Shown one piece after another: positions 29,901 to 44,900 of a stretch of 64,000 nt of DNA. The notes beneath the pieces were generated by a model. The model was given only the letters and a program-made list of their open reading frames with translations, was not told where the DNA came from and ran no database searches. The translations under genes and the position numbers were made by a program. The stretch comes from Manduca sexta. Lineage: Eukaryota > Arthropoda > Insecta > Lepidoptera > Sphingidae. The stretch spans positions 4,840,920 to 4,904,919 of the forward strand of contig NC_051129.1 of NCBI RefSeq assembly GCF_014839805.1, in the 5' to 3' direction. Every line of letters starts with the position of its first letter. Position 1 is the stretch's first letter.

Positions 29901-32900
29901 TGTAAATAAAGACAGATGATCGTTTTTGTAAGGCATTGTATATTATTTAATTGCCATAAAATTGTACAGTGACCCCTATTTTCTGTATATGTTTTTTTAA
30001 AAACATATCGTTGGCTGAAGAGTAACAATACGGTGACGTACACTGATCATCGCTATTGTAAATCGTGCCAAAATTGGACTCTATTTCTGTTTAAAAACAA
30101 CCAAATGTCAGACACATTTGCCTTTGATTTCAAAACTTACTTTCGTTTCGGTTTGAAAGAGCACGAGTCTGCTGCGTTCGATTTTACTTTTGTTTAGATT
30201 CGAGCATTTGCGCCCGTCAGATTATAACCTTAATACTACTAATAGGTAATTTCATGGATGTTAACTCTTGGTCTCTCGTGTTTGGCGGCAAACATTCAGC
30301 TACCTGCACATTTGAAAATAAAATTTTAACCTTATATACGGGTTAATAAGGCCGTCACCGCGTAGATTTTCAATGTTTGGCGGCAAACATTCAGCTACCT
30401 GTACATATTTGAAAATAAAATTTTGACAAGTCATGACGGGTTAAATCGCTTGATGCACTATTGCCCTTCTTAACGTAATAGATATCTAGAAAAAAAAAAA
30501 TGTCTATATTTTTTATTCCAGCTTGATAGGCTGGTTATTACTCATTTCTCGTGTGTTTCACCTACACTATATTTTGCCATCAACACTAAGCATGTATATA
30601 ATATCGTTTAGGATCAGTTATAAGTTTACTACATCTTAATTTATACATAATATATTCACTTTCATTTACATTGCCTAACATTTTCAAAATTTATGATATT
30701 TATACTGCCAACAAAGCTATTGAGGAAATTACAAGTCTATTAATAAATAATATTGTAATATTTTCCCCCACTGATAGTCAATAGTATGTCCATCTGTTTG
30801 AAACTGTTCGTAAAAGGCCATTAATTCCGATGTCTCGCAAAATATAAATATTTAAACAAACGCACGGTAAATTATTATAAGTTTATGGTATTATGTAAGT
30901 GAAAGTAAAATGATTTTGCTTCATCACACGTTTGTTGCTTATTCACGGAAACAGTAATTTCTCGTAACTTGACATAAAATAATTAGTTTAATATAGGGTA
31001 AGTTAACATAATTGTTTCGCGTTTATACATTTGGTATCTTTTTTAATATTGCCAAGTGAAGAGTAAAAAAAAGTAAAATGATTGGTCTTCTGCTCATACT
31101 AAATTAAACCAGTCAACATTCTTGGAATTTTGCAATTACTTAATCAATCACAAAAGATGTCATGCTATGCATTTATTTCATTATTAAATATTATAATAAC
31201 TCGGTTGAAAAATGGACGTCAGATTGAGGCCAAAGCTGATAACCTCGTCATCCAACAAGTCTGGCGTTTATCTGCTGTTTGTCGACTGAGATCATCTGCC
31301 GCATGGGTGCTGTTTTAGTGTACAGCAAATATATAAAATCAAGTTTTACCAGTTGGTCAGTCAAAAGTAAATACACGATCACCTGCTGTTAGTGGGTCAA
31401 TAAACATACTCAGTCGAATGTACGAACGTTCGTTCGTTTTATCAAGACCCTTATTATATGCCAGTAGGTGTAAACTAACTTGTCTTTTTCTGTACATTAT
31501 CCTCTCCATTGTTCTTATATACAAGTTATAATGCGTAAACTATAAATCGTACTGGTTTCCGATAGTACACAATATTGTTTATCCAACATTGTATTTTAAA
31601 TATCTGATGTCACGTATCGCATGGCAGTGGCGAAGGGTGAAATTTTTCAGAAGGCAACTCGAGGCAAAAAAATTGCCTTAGTTAACATATCGCGGCCAAT
31701 TTAACCGAAAACAAAAACTAAGACTAAGGTAAATAAACTTAAAAGGGAAGCCGTTAGGAATAAGGTTGTATGGACGCTTCACCACTGTCGCATGGTTTAA
31801 AATGTTTAAATAGTAATCAGTTAATGACTGTTTGATAATAATAGTTAAGTACTATCAATAAGCACTTTATTTGAATATGTTAGTAAAGTGTGCGCGCGTG
31901 ACTTCCTCAAGTGAACATAATATTTTCTTGGCTCCGTCAAGTTGTCTTGCAACTTTCCAGCGTTTGTTAACAACGGAGCATTTAGGTCTGGCACAGATTA
32001 TATATAGAGGATCTGACTATTTGTATAAATAGGTATATGTAATATGAACACACGATAGTGTGATCTTATTTACTGTAGAAATTTAGAGATATCCGACGGC
32101 ATTTAAAGATGAGCAAAACTCGTCTTATTCCTTTGGACTTAGCAGCGTTGATCATTTACAAGATGATTAATTTACTTGAATACTTTCCCTAAAATAAAGC
32201 ACTACCATTAAGTACTTAATAATCACAATTTTTATTCAGGGCTACATCGTAATGAGTGATGACGTCTAAATAGCTTGGCGATGTTGTACACTTGGCTTTA
32301 ACTGGATATTTACGAATTGTCAGTTCCGTTCAATTACCAACGACGGTGAATGCTCTCACATGACATGTATAGCGAATTGTTTGGCTGTAGACGTAACAGC
32401 GTTCGATTGAAAGTAAGTTATGTTTTCCGACTAATGACCGTTTAGAAGGCAAAGAAAGAATTTGGTTCCATATTCAAAAAAATACTGTTTGCAATAATTA
32501 CAAATTCCATTGGGGTCGAGGCGCAACGTACAATACGCCGTGCTCCATTTAAACAATTATAAACATAATAATATAACAGTCCACGTAGTGCACAGCCATC
32601 GATCGATTATGCATGAGAATATTCACTCGACTCCGATAACTGTAACTGTTCCTCGCCGCCTGTGCATCATATCACCAACTATGCGACTGTTTTGTATTAT
32701 TACTGGCTGTCTGGTTTTCGACCTTTGCTCCTGATAAAAATATTGATATGACCGCCACTTTAGAATATATATATTTTTACACAGAATGCAGCCGCGTTGT
32801 ATAAATACACACACATCACGCCTTTATGGCTCGAAGTGGTAGGTGGAGGTGAAACCAGGGCATCCACTTTTCGCCAGCGTGTTCAGTCCCATAATGTGAT

Positions 32901-35900
32901 AGGGATCTGTCGCCATATTGGGCAGAAAAATCACTTTTCTTTTATATTTTTGCGTTGAATAAAATAGTTCCAATTCGAAGAATGTTAAAATTAAACTATT
33001 ATTCGGATTTTATCGCGGTTTTTATATTTTAATTTCCTCCCGACGTTTCGAAGACTTTTAAAGAAAAATAGTTTAATTTTAATGTTTAACATTCGCGTAA
33101 ATATAAGAAATCATTAGACAAATGTTAGTAAGAGGATGTATGAAGGTCGTTCCAATTAACTGCAATGGATATCAGAGAAATCCTCCACAATTATAAAACT
33201 AATTTTATTGTTTCAAAGGTAGATTTCGATGTGATATGCTTATATCTGATATAACATTAAAACGTATAAAAATATTGGGGTTAAATTGAACGTAATTTTA
33301 AGTCATACAATGTATGAGAATGTTGTCTATGGCTCACGGTGATCTAATTATCTGCAAATTATGCAGAATAATTACCAAGGTAGAACTAATCGCTTTCCAT
33401 AATTGTACAGCGGTGAAGACATTAGCCTCGTGGTCCGTAACCATTCGGAAAATATCCATGTTTAAGATTTGTGAAACTAAATTGTAAGTATTGTAAATAT
33501 CTAGGAGAGCTGTCAATGTAAATAATTATTTACCTGCCTTGTAAATGTGTATATTAACACGCAAACATGATTGTTCTTTATCAAAATGAGTAAATTTTGC
33601 TTAAAAATACATAATTTCATTTGCCTTACATTTAAGAGTTTTATATAAAAAGTAAATGCTTTAACTATATTTCTGCCTTAGTCTCTTGTATGATATTACG
33701 CATAAACTTATACTCGTAAATAAGAAATATACTTAAGATACTTGTTATTTAGAGCTTATAAAATGATAAGAAGACTTTGTAGACTGATCAGACCAATACA
33801 AAACAATTAATTTTATGTTACATACTGTTACCATTTACATTCACATAATTTATCCATGTAGATAATTGGAACCAATTACATGTATTTATTGTAACAATAC
33901 CGAATCGTCATGTAATTTTATCAATACAATAAGTATTAATAATACTCGGGCAAGTAGATGCTATACTTACATAGGTAGAACATTCACATTCTGCTAAAAA
34001 AGTTAATGTACTTTGTGTTGATTTTTCTACAATAAATAAACCTATAAATTAGACTTGGACTTGTAATTGCGGATTATTTAGATAAATTGAACTCGGACTC
34101 GCAATTGCGTATAATTTATAAAAGTACCTTTTAGCCCCATATCTGGACTAAGACAAGGATTACCAGAAAAGTTTATTGAACCCATGTTTCTAAGCATTTA
34201 GTTTACTTTTCTATTACAATATTGTATGACGTTCAGTTACACAGTTCAGTCTTAATGATGATATAACACGGGTGATCCATGCATGACAACGCAGCTTAGT
34301 TATGCTCTTTGATTCACAACTGTGGGAAATAGCGAAGAAAGGTAAATCACCGATGAGGAATGCCGTTTGTGTTAAGGCTCTCTTGAACGTCCAATGTGAA
34401 ATACTTAATGATGTTAGTTTAAAAGACTGAGATCATGTTGTTATGTCTTAAGATCAAGAAAAAGTGGTAAATATTCACAAAAAATAAAGGTATGTCTTCT
34501 TAAATGTAGGTATAACGTTGAATTTTGTATGTCATTAGTCTATGCACATAATTGTGATGTTTGAAAAACAAAATTAGTGTCATAAGCTTTTTGTGATGAT
34601 GCAAGTTTACAGCACAAAGTAAAGCCGTCTTTTCACAAGGCAATCTTTAGTAAATGACTATTTGTGTGAACAATTGGTTGATTTAATGTATTTAAAAATA
34701 AGTTATAAAAGGGATCTAGCGAGTGAAAGTTAATGATCAAAGCGCCCGAATGAACTTTCCAGTGGTATAAAAAATAGATAATAAAAGTTCCGCCTGTAGT
34801 AACACTATGAGGAATATCGTTGGAATGAAACAAGTGAAGGTTATCATTTTGTGTAACGTTAAAATAGGCTTAGTAGCTGGTTATTAATTTCGTCTACAAC
34901 AAAGATTTTAAATGAATTTTTCGTATTTGTAAATCGATTTACATTCCTCTGTACATTTTGATTGCTTATAAATGATCTTTTGGTTGCAAGCTTCTCATCA
35001 CATCGCGCTAATGACACTTTGATCAGAATCCTCTATTAGGTATATGTTTTATCCAGCCAGCAGATATCTCAGAATATCTTAGAAATCGTGATAATAAAAA
35101 TATATCGATCAGTATAGGGCATCTGTAAACATGTCAATCCTTGTTTGGACTCGTGTATTTTCGCTCTGGGTCTGATGTTAGCGATACGATCATTTATTGA
35201 AATTGGCCGTACATTGCAGATGTAAGTTTGTTTCTATCTATGGACTTCCGATGGAACATTCACATGGACGCTATCCAACGAACGAGTATCGACATTTCAT
35301 GACGTTGCATCGCTATTTATTGCATCCATTTATTTTTACTGAGCGGTTCATGCGCCAGTATTCCATATTTTTTGATATCATGTTATTTGTGCAAATATAA
35401 ATAGTATGAAGTTAAATTAAATTAATGTTTGTAGGGCCAATCATGTTACATACTTAAATATAATATGTAGGTGCTTATATACTAATGTAAGATTATTTAG
35501 AGCAGTTACAAAGTCTTCCGGACGTATAACCTATGCACCAATCTCAATAGACGTAGTAATTATGTTAATATGTACTTTAAGATGTTCTACGCAAGGAGCA
35601 CCTTTCTCAATGGTTCCCTCGTTGTGGAATATATAATGATCTTGTTGAATGCTCGTGAAAAAGCGTAAAGGCTGCATACATTAATCCGGCCACTAATGAC
35701 GTGGACTTTAACAGCGGGTTAAGGAGAAGTAATTGATGTAGGGGACATTAATTAGAATCATAGAGCACAGGAACGTAGTTCGTATTATGTTTTGTTGTTT
35801 GAAAAACTTGGATTCAATGTTTGCCAAGGGATAGCTTTGCTAGATGGATAGCGATCGATGAATGTTGATAATGACTTGAAACATGATTAAGGTTGCGGCA

Positions 35901-38900
35901 AAATATCAGCCATTAACATAAACATATTGCGGCATTAATAAGAAAATCCCATTACCAGCAGTGATAAATAATTTGGGTCACATATTTATACCTCTAAATT
36001 TATCGTTCATCGGCTATCCTTAAACATTGACTAAAGTATATATATTCGTACGTGTAAATAAGGAGCAATCAAATTAACATCCGGAGGTCTTAGCAACTGA
36101 CACAGACTTCAGAGAAAACACGTGACGAACGTTGATGTATGACTGTCCATTTATAATATGTATTTCAGTCATATACGTAAACGGTTGGATGTAGAAAATA
36201 ATACTTCCGCGGATAAGATTACACGATTATCCATCACATTGTATCTGGCCAATGTTGCTAAAATTATAAAGATAAAAAATAATCTATAGAAAATAAAGAT
36301 AGCGACTGATAAGGGAAGGTCTACGTGAATAGATCGACTTGAAGATACTCATAAACAAAAAATAAAGAAAAATAAAACTATTTTTAAAGAAACACCAAAT
36401 TTGGAATATTTGATCAGAACTATCTTATCACTAAAGACAAATACAAAGGAGCAATAAGATAAAGTTGTTTTGAATAATGTTGATTTACACTGACTATCGA
36501 CATCATCAATCATGTTCCATCTACTTGACAAGCTCTACTAGAAGAGTGGAAGTATAAAACTAGCTGTCGTCTCCTGAATATTATATATGAACCGATTTTC
36601 GAATCAAAAAAATGTGTTGCAATTTGATTATTTTCTAAAAATTCGATATGAGGAATAATAGGTCCCTCTTAAGGTCTCTCTATCATAGTTTTGAAAAAGA
36701 ATATTGAAGTGAGTAACTAAGTACTTGTAGTAGCTCATATAATTACTTCACCTTTGAAGCTTAGCAGTTTAAAGTCTAAGGTTGACCAGCGGCTGAACTT
36801 TGTTATTTAGTTTTATGATGTTACTTCTTCTTATAGACAGCATTTTGCTTACATCAGGGGTAAATGACCCTTTCGTCTCGTTATCCAGTTGTACAGAGAA
36901 AGATTCGTTTATTATTTTTTATGCTATCAACATCCATATTTGCAAATCAATATTCCGTTTGCACATCGTCAGTTTCGCAAATATAAACTATTATGCGGTA
37001 ATATTACGTGAGTGTTTGATCGATGAAAACGTTGCAATTCATAATAAAACGTCGCGTGACAGCGTGGTACAAATCAAAGTCGCGATGGTACCACCAGGCC
37101 GAGAAATGGTAGCGGTAGCTACTAGTAATAAAAAACAAAGCTTTTTACAATGAAATGGTAGACGCATCGGCTCCTATTGAAGACCCCGAAGTTTTTGTAA
37201 CCCTATTGAAGTGTTAATCAAACGAATTGATTGAAGCCGTAAAAACTTTATCAATCATTTGTTCGTACTACAGATTTTATATTAAACACTTCAGTTGATA
37301 TAATATATATTTATTAAAAAAATAGTTTTCCTTTTTGATAACGTAATCGATAATCGTACTCTGTTTATGTTACATAGAATTTTAGTCGCATTATGCGATA
37401 GGGATTCCATGAAAGCCTTTTATGGTAATATAATAAATGTATTTCTAATTCACTCAACATATGAACCTGACCGCAGTGATTCAGAACAATAAACATTAAC
37501 GTAAATGACAAATTCCCGTATGAGTCAATAGCTCAAGGAAAACAATACGGGATTGAAAAATAACGATCCTGTGTCATTTGGGTACCTGACGTCAATACTA
37601 AGTACAATGCGGTTAAACCTATCGCTACGTGCGTGAGCGATAAGTAATGCTAAATTAGTCTAAATAGGCGGCTGTTAAAACTCAATTCATAAAATAAAGT
37701 GTTCAATAAAAATAGTCATAATAAAAAAGTTGTTAACAGTTATATCATAATGAACGTTACTGTTATTGTCTATAATAACGCAGAGTAAATGGAGCAAGCC
37801 TCACTTGATCGGAGAGGTTGTCGCACCACTGGTGAGCCGCTGTCTTCTTGCCGCCATTTAAGCCATTGCTCAAATGCGGTGTCAGCGGGCCGCCGGTGAA
37901 GAGGTCTTCGGTGAGACTCGCGTCAGAGGTAATGCGAGCCCTGACCTCCGGAGGCGGGCCCTGTGGGCCCACGAAGTCGAACTGTCCGTCCCACATATCG
38001 TACTCCAGTTCCAGACTGTCTTCCACTTCGATCGGTTCACCCATCGTGCCTTTTGAGCGGTTAAATAGGCCCGATTTAAACATTTAAGATCCGGTTCTCA
38101 TTCAGTTTCGTTATCTTTGGACTTATTTTAATATTGCACTACACAAACTTTTATATATTTAATACGTATAAATAAAATCTTATTTCGTAAATTGACTTTT
38201 AAACACGATTAGAATTTTCGTTCCAGATAAAGCTAAATCTTCCAATGGCACAGTTGATTAAGCGACAATTCTTGTCTGCAGCGGCTATGTACCTACTAAA
38301 TTATGAACTGCACTGTATTCACGTGACACTTCCAGTTACAATCACTTTATGTCACATTTTTCATATATTAATGATTAGCAAAACTTAGCACAAGAATCCG
38401 ATGAAAACTGTATTTACAGAAATTCTCTACTTGTCGTCGTAAACGAGAATTAAAATATCGGGCAAAAAGAGACTTCGGCGAAGTCGATTCAAAATTTTTG
38501 ACGGTTGCTCTGACATCCTTCGCGAGAGGTCAGTGGTGCGTGCAAAGAATTGCCCCCGAATTTTGAATACAATGATGCCGTAAAGAGTTGCAATAAGTAT
38601 CGCATCGAAATCGAATTTAGATGGACGCAGCAACAACGCGTGATGTTGGCACAGTATCACGTTATAAACTAAGTCGCTTGGCAGTCGGCACTCGGCAGCG
38701 AGCTCGGCAGGCGTTCGCGGGCGCTCGGCCGGCGCGCCCCACCCATTGACACGACATGGTTATCAGCCGGCCGAAGCCACCGTGCCGTACAAATAAACTT
38801 TATTCGCTCCCTACATATATGCCCGACGGCCCGATGGATAGTTCCGTGGCAATAACCCCTTTCATAAGCTCCCCCAGTCTGGTTGCATCTCATAATTTAA

Positions 38901-41900
38901 CGGCTGAGAGACAGCTGTGATTGCATCGTCCTTCGCCAGACGAATGAGAGTAGTTCCTTGATAAAATATAAAAGATATTTCACATAATTATAACAACGAA
39001 TCTGAAATAGAAACGTTGTCTTGTTGGTACATTATTTTTGCAAGAACGATTAAGTATTAATTAAAGCAGTTAATACGATCAATGTAGAGAAACTGAAGAA
39101 AGTTGATATTGAAAGTGAAATTAATAAGATAGGAAAAAATGTGAAATCATTACAAGAGTACAACACTAGATGTAACCGGCTTTTGCAACTTGCCATCATA
39201 GAGCAACTCCGTGAACGTTCGCCTTTACTTGATGTCTATTTGATTACTTGATTATACAAGAAAATAAGAATATTAATATTGAAGCGAATTGTACGTGCGC
39301 TTGACATTATTCACGTTCCGTAGTAAAATAGAATTGCCGTGCATTGCTCCAGTAATTGATTGTTGATGATGAAATTTATAAAGCGACGCCCATAGAAATG
39401 CCCCAGAAAGATTAGCAAATAAAATAAACAAGAGTTATTTAATACAGAAACGAAATTGAAGCTATTGTTCGGAGCGTGTGAAATTTGGATTCGGAAGTTT
39501 GAATTAGATTTTATTACAGACTCCATTTAACGGACAACAGAAACTGTGAAGCAATAATTTAATCTATGCAGAAATCACAAGAAAATTTATGGTTGTTATA
39601 CTAGGCAGCTAGGCTGGTGATTTGTTTCCTCGGCGAAAACGTTTGAATAATGCGCACGAATAAGTACTGAATGAAATGATTTTTGTTTATAATGCATTGC
39701 TTTTGACCAACAAACACCGGATGTTCATGCCATATGGCTGCATCGAGTTTAAACAAGATTTATTTACTTTTATCTAGAACTAGCTTTTGCCCGCGGCTCC
39801 GCTCGCATTATAAAGTTTTTCAGGCTAAAGTTTACCGTTATAAAAGTAGTAGTTTCCCGGGAGCCTATGTTCTTCCCAGGGTCCCAAACTGTCTCCATAA
39901 CAAATTTCCTCTTAATATGTTGGGTAGTTTTTGAGTTTAACACGTTCAGGCAAACAGATGCAGCGGGGGACTTTGTTTTATAATATATTTTTAGAACTTT
40001 TTAAGAGGAACAATCCCGTCATACATCATTATTGCATAACTTTAACCGTTTACGCAGCGCACGCAACGGAAGCTCTCAAAAATAATAAATTGTCCCCGTT
40101 TTTGCAACATGTTTCATTACTGCTCCGTTCCTATTGGTCATAGCGTGATGATATATAGCTTATATCACTCCACAAATAAAGGGCTATCCAACACAAAACA
40201 AATTTTTCAGTTCAAACTGATAGTTCCTGAGATTAGCCATTACTGCTCCGCTCCTATTGGTCATAGCGTGATGATATATAACTTAGGGCACTCCACAAAC
40301 AAAGGGCTATTCAACACAAAAAGAATTTTTCAGTTCGAATCGGTAGTTCCTGAGATTAGCCATTACTGCTCCGCTCCTATTGGGTATAGCGTGATGATAT
40401 ATAGCCTATAGCACTCCACAAACAAAGGGCTATCCAACGCAAAAAGAATTTTTCAGTTTGGCCCAGTAGTTCCTGAGATTAGCCATTACTGCTCCGCTCC
40501 TATTGGGTATAGCGTGATGATATATAGCCTATAGCACTCCACGAACAAAGGGCTATCCAACGCAAAAAGAATTTTTCAGTTTGGACCGGTAGTTCCTGAG
40601 ATTAGCGCGTTCAAACAAACAAACAAACAAACAAACTCTTCAGCTTTATATAATAGTATAGAAGTATAGATGAACATTGCGCTTTAGTATACCCAATATC
40701 CAATTATATTTTTTGTCTTCTGATTTAAATTCAAGTAGGCTGTTTACATAATTATCTGTAACGGCACGTTAAAGATTATACAAATAATGGAATAATGCAT
40801 GTCAGTTGGTATTTGTTGGCAATGAAACAGAAATGAAAACGCGAGAGTTCCCTGGAATTTGAATTCGTGCCCGATAATACTATGGCGTCCACCCCAACAC
40901 ATATTGTGATGAAAATAAGGGGCGAACTGTGTGTGACTTAATTGCACTACTGCCTACTCCATTTGGATATAGACGTAAGCATTAATAATACATATAACAA
41001 TAGTACCGCGAATACCGAAATTATTCACAAGGCAGCATGTTATACAGCTAAACACAGTCACATTGCAAGAACAATGCAATCTCATACATTTTAATAGTTC
41101 TTGGTGTAGAACAAATAGTAAAATTAGTTAACGCATGTCACCACCATACAAACAACGAGTATTGACAGAGGGAATTCGCTAAAAAAGCGCCTATTATGCC
41201 TTAACTTCACATATAATTATAGTAGAGTCTAAACGTGGTAGAACTTACACAATTAATAAAGTAGGAGATTGTTGTTCAATTTAACTATGTATCATTAAAC
41301 AACAAACTTATAAGTAAGATAAGTTTGTTGTTTAATATTTCTTAATAAACCCAGTAAGATCCACAAAAATCTCGTTTTGTAGTCTTCCTTTTCCTTAAAT
41401 CTGTGTAAGTAATTATATGTATATTCTTGCTATATAATAGAGTTTTCAAAATGTTATCCACATTAAAGCTTGATATATCGGAAATAATTTCCAAACAACC
41501 GTTGTATTTTTACAAAGTTTCTATACATAAAAATTGCTGTATTATTAAAAACAACTAGAAAACGATAAAATAATATCCTTCACAGACTTAGCGGTATTAA
41601 CGTCCTATGGACGCTAGACATGCAATCAAAAATTTAATTTCGGTATTACCCGTTATTCATTTATCAAAAGATTAGTCGCGAGGGGAGCAGACAGAGAGGG
41701 TGCGTCAGTAATTGGCTTAGTCAGCACATTAACCACTCGCTGCATGCCGTTAATGTACCCCTTAATGTACAAGACTTGTTATGTATTACATTTAGAGCTT
41801 TGATGATTATGCTTTAGCGATGCAACTAAGGATTTTGGAAAGGAAAATTATTACATTCAGAATTGAGTAGTAGGTATTTTAAAACAAATCATCACAAATG

Positions 41901-44900
41901 TGAATACATTCACACACAACGATTCCCATTGTTACGATCATGATGAATCTAATAAAACAACGACAATTCGTTTAATGCACTAACAAAGTTAATTACAATA
42001 TAATAACGATGGTTATTATGCAATTTTTACGAGTTGAATCGCCTCAAAAACAATACCGAACGACCTCCGTGAAGTTCAAGGCTCTGTGAGAATAACCGTG
42101 CAGGCACCACACACAAAATGATTGTTCAGTTACTTTTTCACGGTAATCAATGAAACGCTAATTTAAGTTGCTAGAGTTACGTGGTGAACGTAATACTTGG
42201 ATAATACTTATGCAAAAATAATTTGTGGGTTCGTAAACTTTTTAGTGTTCAACTCCCAGAATAATCGATTGACATTATTAGTATCGATCTGCTATAATAA
42301 TCGATCGACATTCTATGCTATTATCTTCTTAAGTTATAGAAGTTTGTAGACGAAATGAGCCTGCTTTCATTGGAAAATGGAATCGTTTCCCATAACGTCA
42401 TGTGGGCATTGAAGTTAAACTTAGCTTATAAATTCAACTCAACATAAGATGAATCGAAACTTCCGGATTTCCTTCTCGTTATTAACGCATTACCGCTCTA
42501 ATGTTTCTTATGACATCATGTAAGTAAATGTCATTTGTTTTTGCTTAACAACTTACGTATAATTGGTTATTTGCATTAATTTTATATTTTCTTCCGTTAG
42601 AGTATAAATTCTTTTGCATCTTCTCTTTCATAATCAGTATTTCGAATATTATTTCTGTATCACCTATAATTTTTTTCTGTGCATTGTGTGCATTTCCACC
42701 TCTGCATTCATCTCACGCTATAATTACCACTTTAATCGAAAGAATTACAGTTTATCTCACTTTGAGATCTGTTCCTGATAGTTTTCGCACCACGCGACGA
42801 TCTTTGCGCCCTAAAAACTGTATCAATTGCTTTCAACACTAATTACTGGCATGTGTCCTACTTTGGAATCGTTGCTCCCGTCTGCCGTTTTTTTAGTACG
42901 CCTCTACTATTCTTGGAATTTGAGGACTACAGTAAATAGGATATAAATTATGTCCTGGAATGAATTTGGTATTTTGTATAGTAAGCGTGATTAGGGTAGG
43001 AATACCTTATAGCGATCTTAAATGTCGTCTGGAAAATTGAAATATGAAATTGCAATACATAAAAATGAGCTATTAGTATTAGGTAGGAAATATGGTTTTA
43101 AGCTTTGATAATATAAGCTTTGTGTAATAATTTATTGTTTTGGACTATATTTTTTTTAATACGGTGATCCGTCGGTAATAATTTTTGTTAATAATTATTA
43201 TCGATCTGTAATTTTCCGTTAAATATTGTGTAGCAATTTATTTGACATGCTGCTAATAAAAATAAAGTACATATAATTTAATCTATAAACGATCATGCCA
43301 TTACTAATTTACGACCACGAGGTATTTATAAATACCTTCAGAAACAGATGGACGACCGAAGGTCTATGTTTTGAATTCAAATGTCTGCATAAACTGAGCC
43401 TGAACATGCGTAAGTAACGAGTGCACGGCATACATCTTTAATGACTGCTACTCAAATCAACGTCAGTTTTCCACGTGCCTGCCAATATTTCTTTGATAGA
43501 ATGATAGTATAAATAAGAAAGTTTGTTAGAATCTTTGTTAGACGTGGTTCTATAATCATTTTTAATGATCTTATTTTAATAACGCGCTTGAATCTATTAG
43601 AGGCGTGGGAGCATCGCTTGGCGATCTTAATCCTGAGTATAGGCTTACTTCTTCCCGGTCTTTGTCTTACTAAAGTTAAATCAACAATGTGTCCAAATTT
43701 TTCCTTAATACAAATAAGGTCCAGTAAGCATAAGACACACAAGGAAGCCTGATTTAAAGAGATGACCCTACTTGACCGTTTCCCTACTTGACGGATTTAC
43801 AAACAGCTTTTTCGCTTAAAAGTCGCTACGCGGCGTGTTTTTAACCCCAGTAAGGGAATATCTCCGAGTTAGGAAAAGGATAATTTGCGTATAACTGTAC
43901 AGTAACTGAACGCAAAGCGGAGACCTCTCTCAAAGGCGCCTTTCGGGAAATGACCATGACCAAACTGGTTTTGCGAGGGTTCGAATTGCATAGATTTTAA
44001 GGATAGATGATAACAACAAGGTTAAAAGAAGAGAGTATGAATGTTTCTTAAAGTTCGGAAGAATTGAGTCAACTACTAAATTATTAACAAATTTAGGTTT
44101 ACCATTTCTGATCTAATAGTAAAATTTGGCACATATTTGCAAAATGTTTGTGTCATAAAGCTGTTATTTACAGCATACTCCTATCACCCAATAGTCTTAA
44201 CTATTTGAAGGTGACGTCAAACGTGTGTAAATATTTTTAAGGGGTTTTATGCCTAAAGTTTTAATGAAGGAAACACACGAAGGGCGCTAGTGATAAGTTT
44301 AAAATACACAGTTAATGAAGGGAAGTCGCCGTGCATACATGAATACTAATTTGTTGGGTAAAAGAATTGTGATAACAGTTCCAACGAGACACACGTCTGA
44401 ACACAAACTGGGTGTTTCAACTTTACTAACCTGTATAGAAATCGCAAGTATACTTTCTATGAGTATATTTATTGATTTATATGAAACCTCTTATACATAT
44501 ACTTACAATGGGTTATAAATTACAAAAACTTGATGGTCATTAGTACCAATAAATGACATTAGAGTAGTGCCTACATATTTATACCATGCTGCTCACGAAA
44601 AACACTAATGACGTAATAAAATAAACATAGTTATTTTTGTTTTAGTATTGATCGCAAAGAACCAAGTGGGTCCACTGGGCGTTTATTACTCTATAAACAC
44701 TATATCTGAGCGAAATTTATACTAAATCGGGTCTCACAAGTGTTAACGTGTATCATGTTATGAATTTCCATTTTCAATAAAGATTTGTTTGAAAATCGAT
44801 ATAACCTTTTCATAATTACCTTATTCATATTCATCAATCTTCTCATGGCTTCCTATCACTTCGCATTTACGTCAAGCATGTCTTTTTACATAACCCTCGT

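Larger units (their letters stand above)
26143..37804. other. Large nuf intron (11.7 kb) with scattered repeats
   Basis: Between the 26-kb exon and the 38-kb alternative exon. AT-rich, with no splice-compatible coding exon recognised on either strand. Contents that I can name are listed separately: a tandem duplication at 30.3 kb, a hAT MITE at 31.6 kb, a repeat fragment at 32.8 kb and an inverted repeat at 33.0 kb. Confidence 0.6.

Noticed and set aside
36800..37153. 117-codon plus-strand ORF with a signal-like hydrophobic start
   Set aside because: No recognisable domain, compositionally like surrounding AT-rich intron, and no splice partners.
40109..40411. 100-codon ORF with an internal repeat ([14 protein letters not shown])
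   Set aside because: It is a translation of the 123-bp Helitron repeat on the reverse strand.
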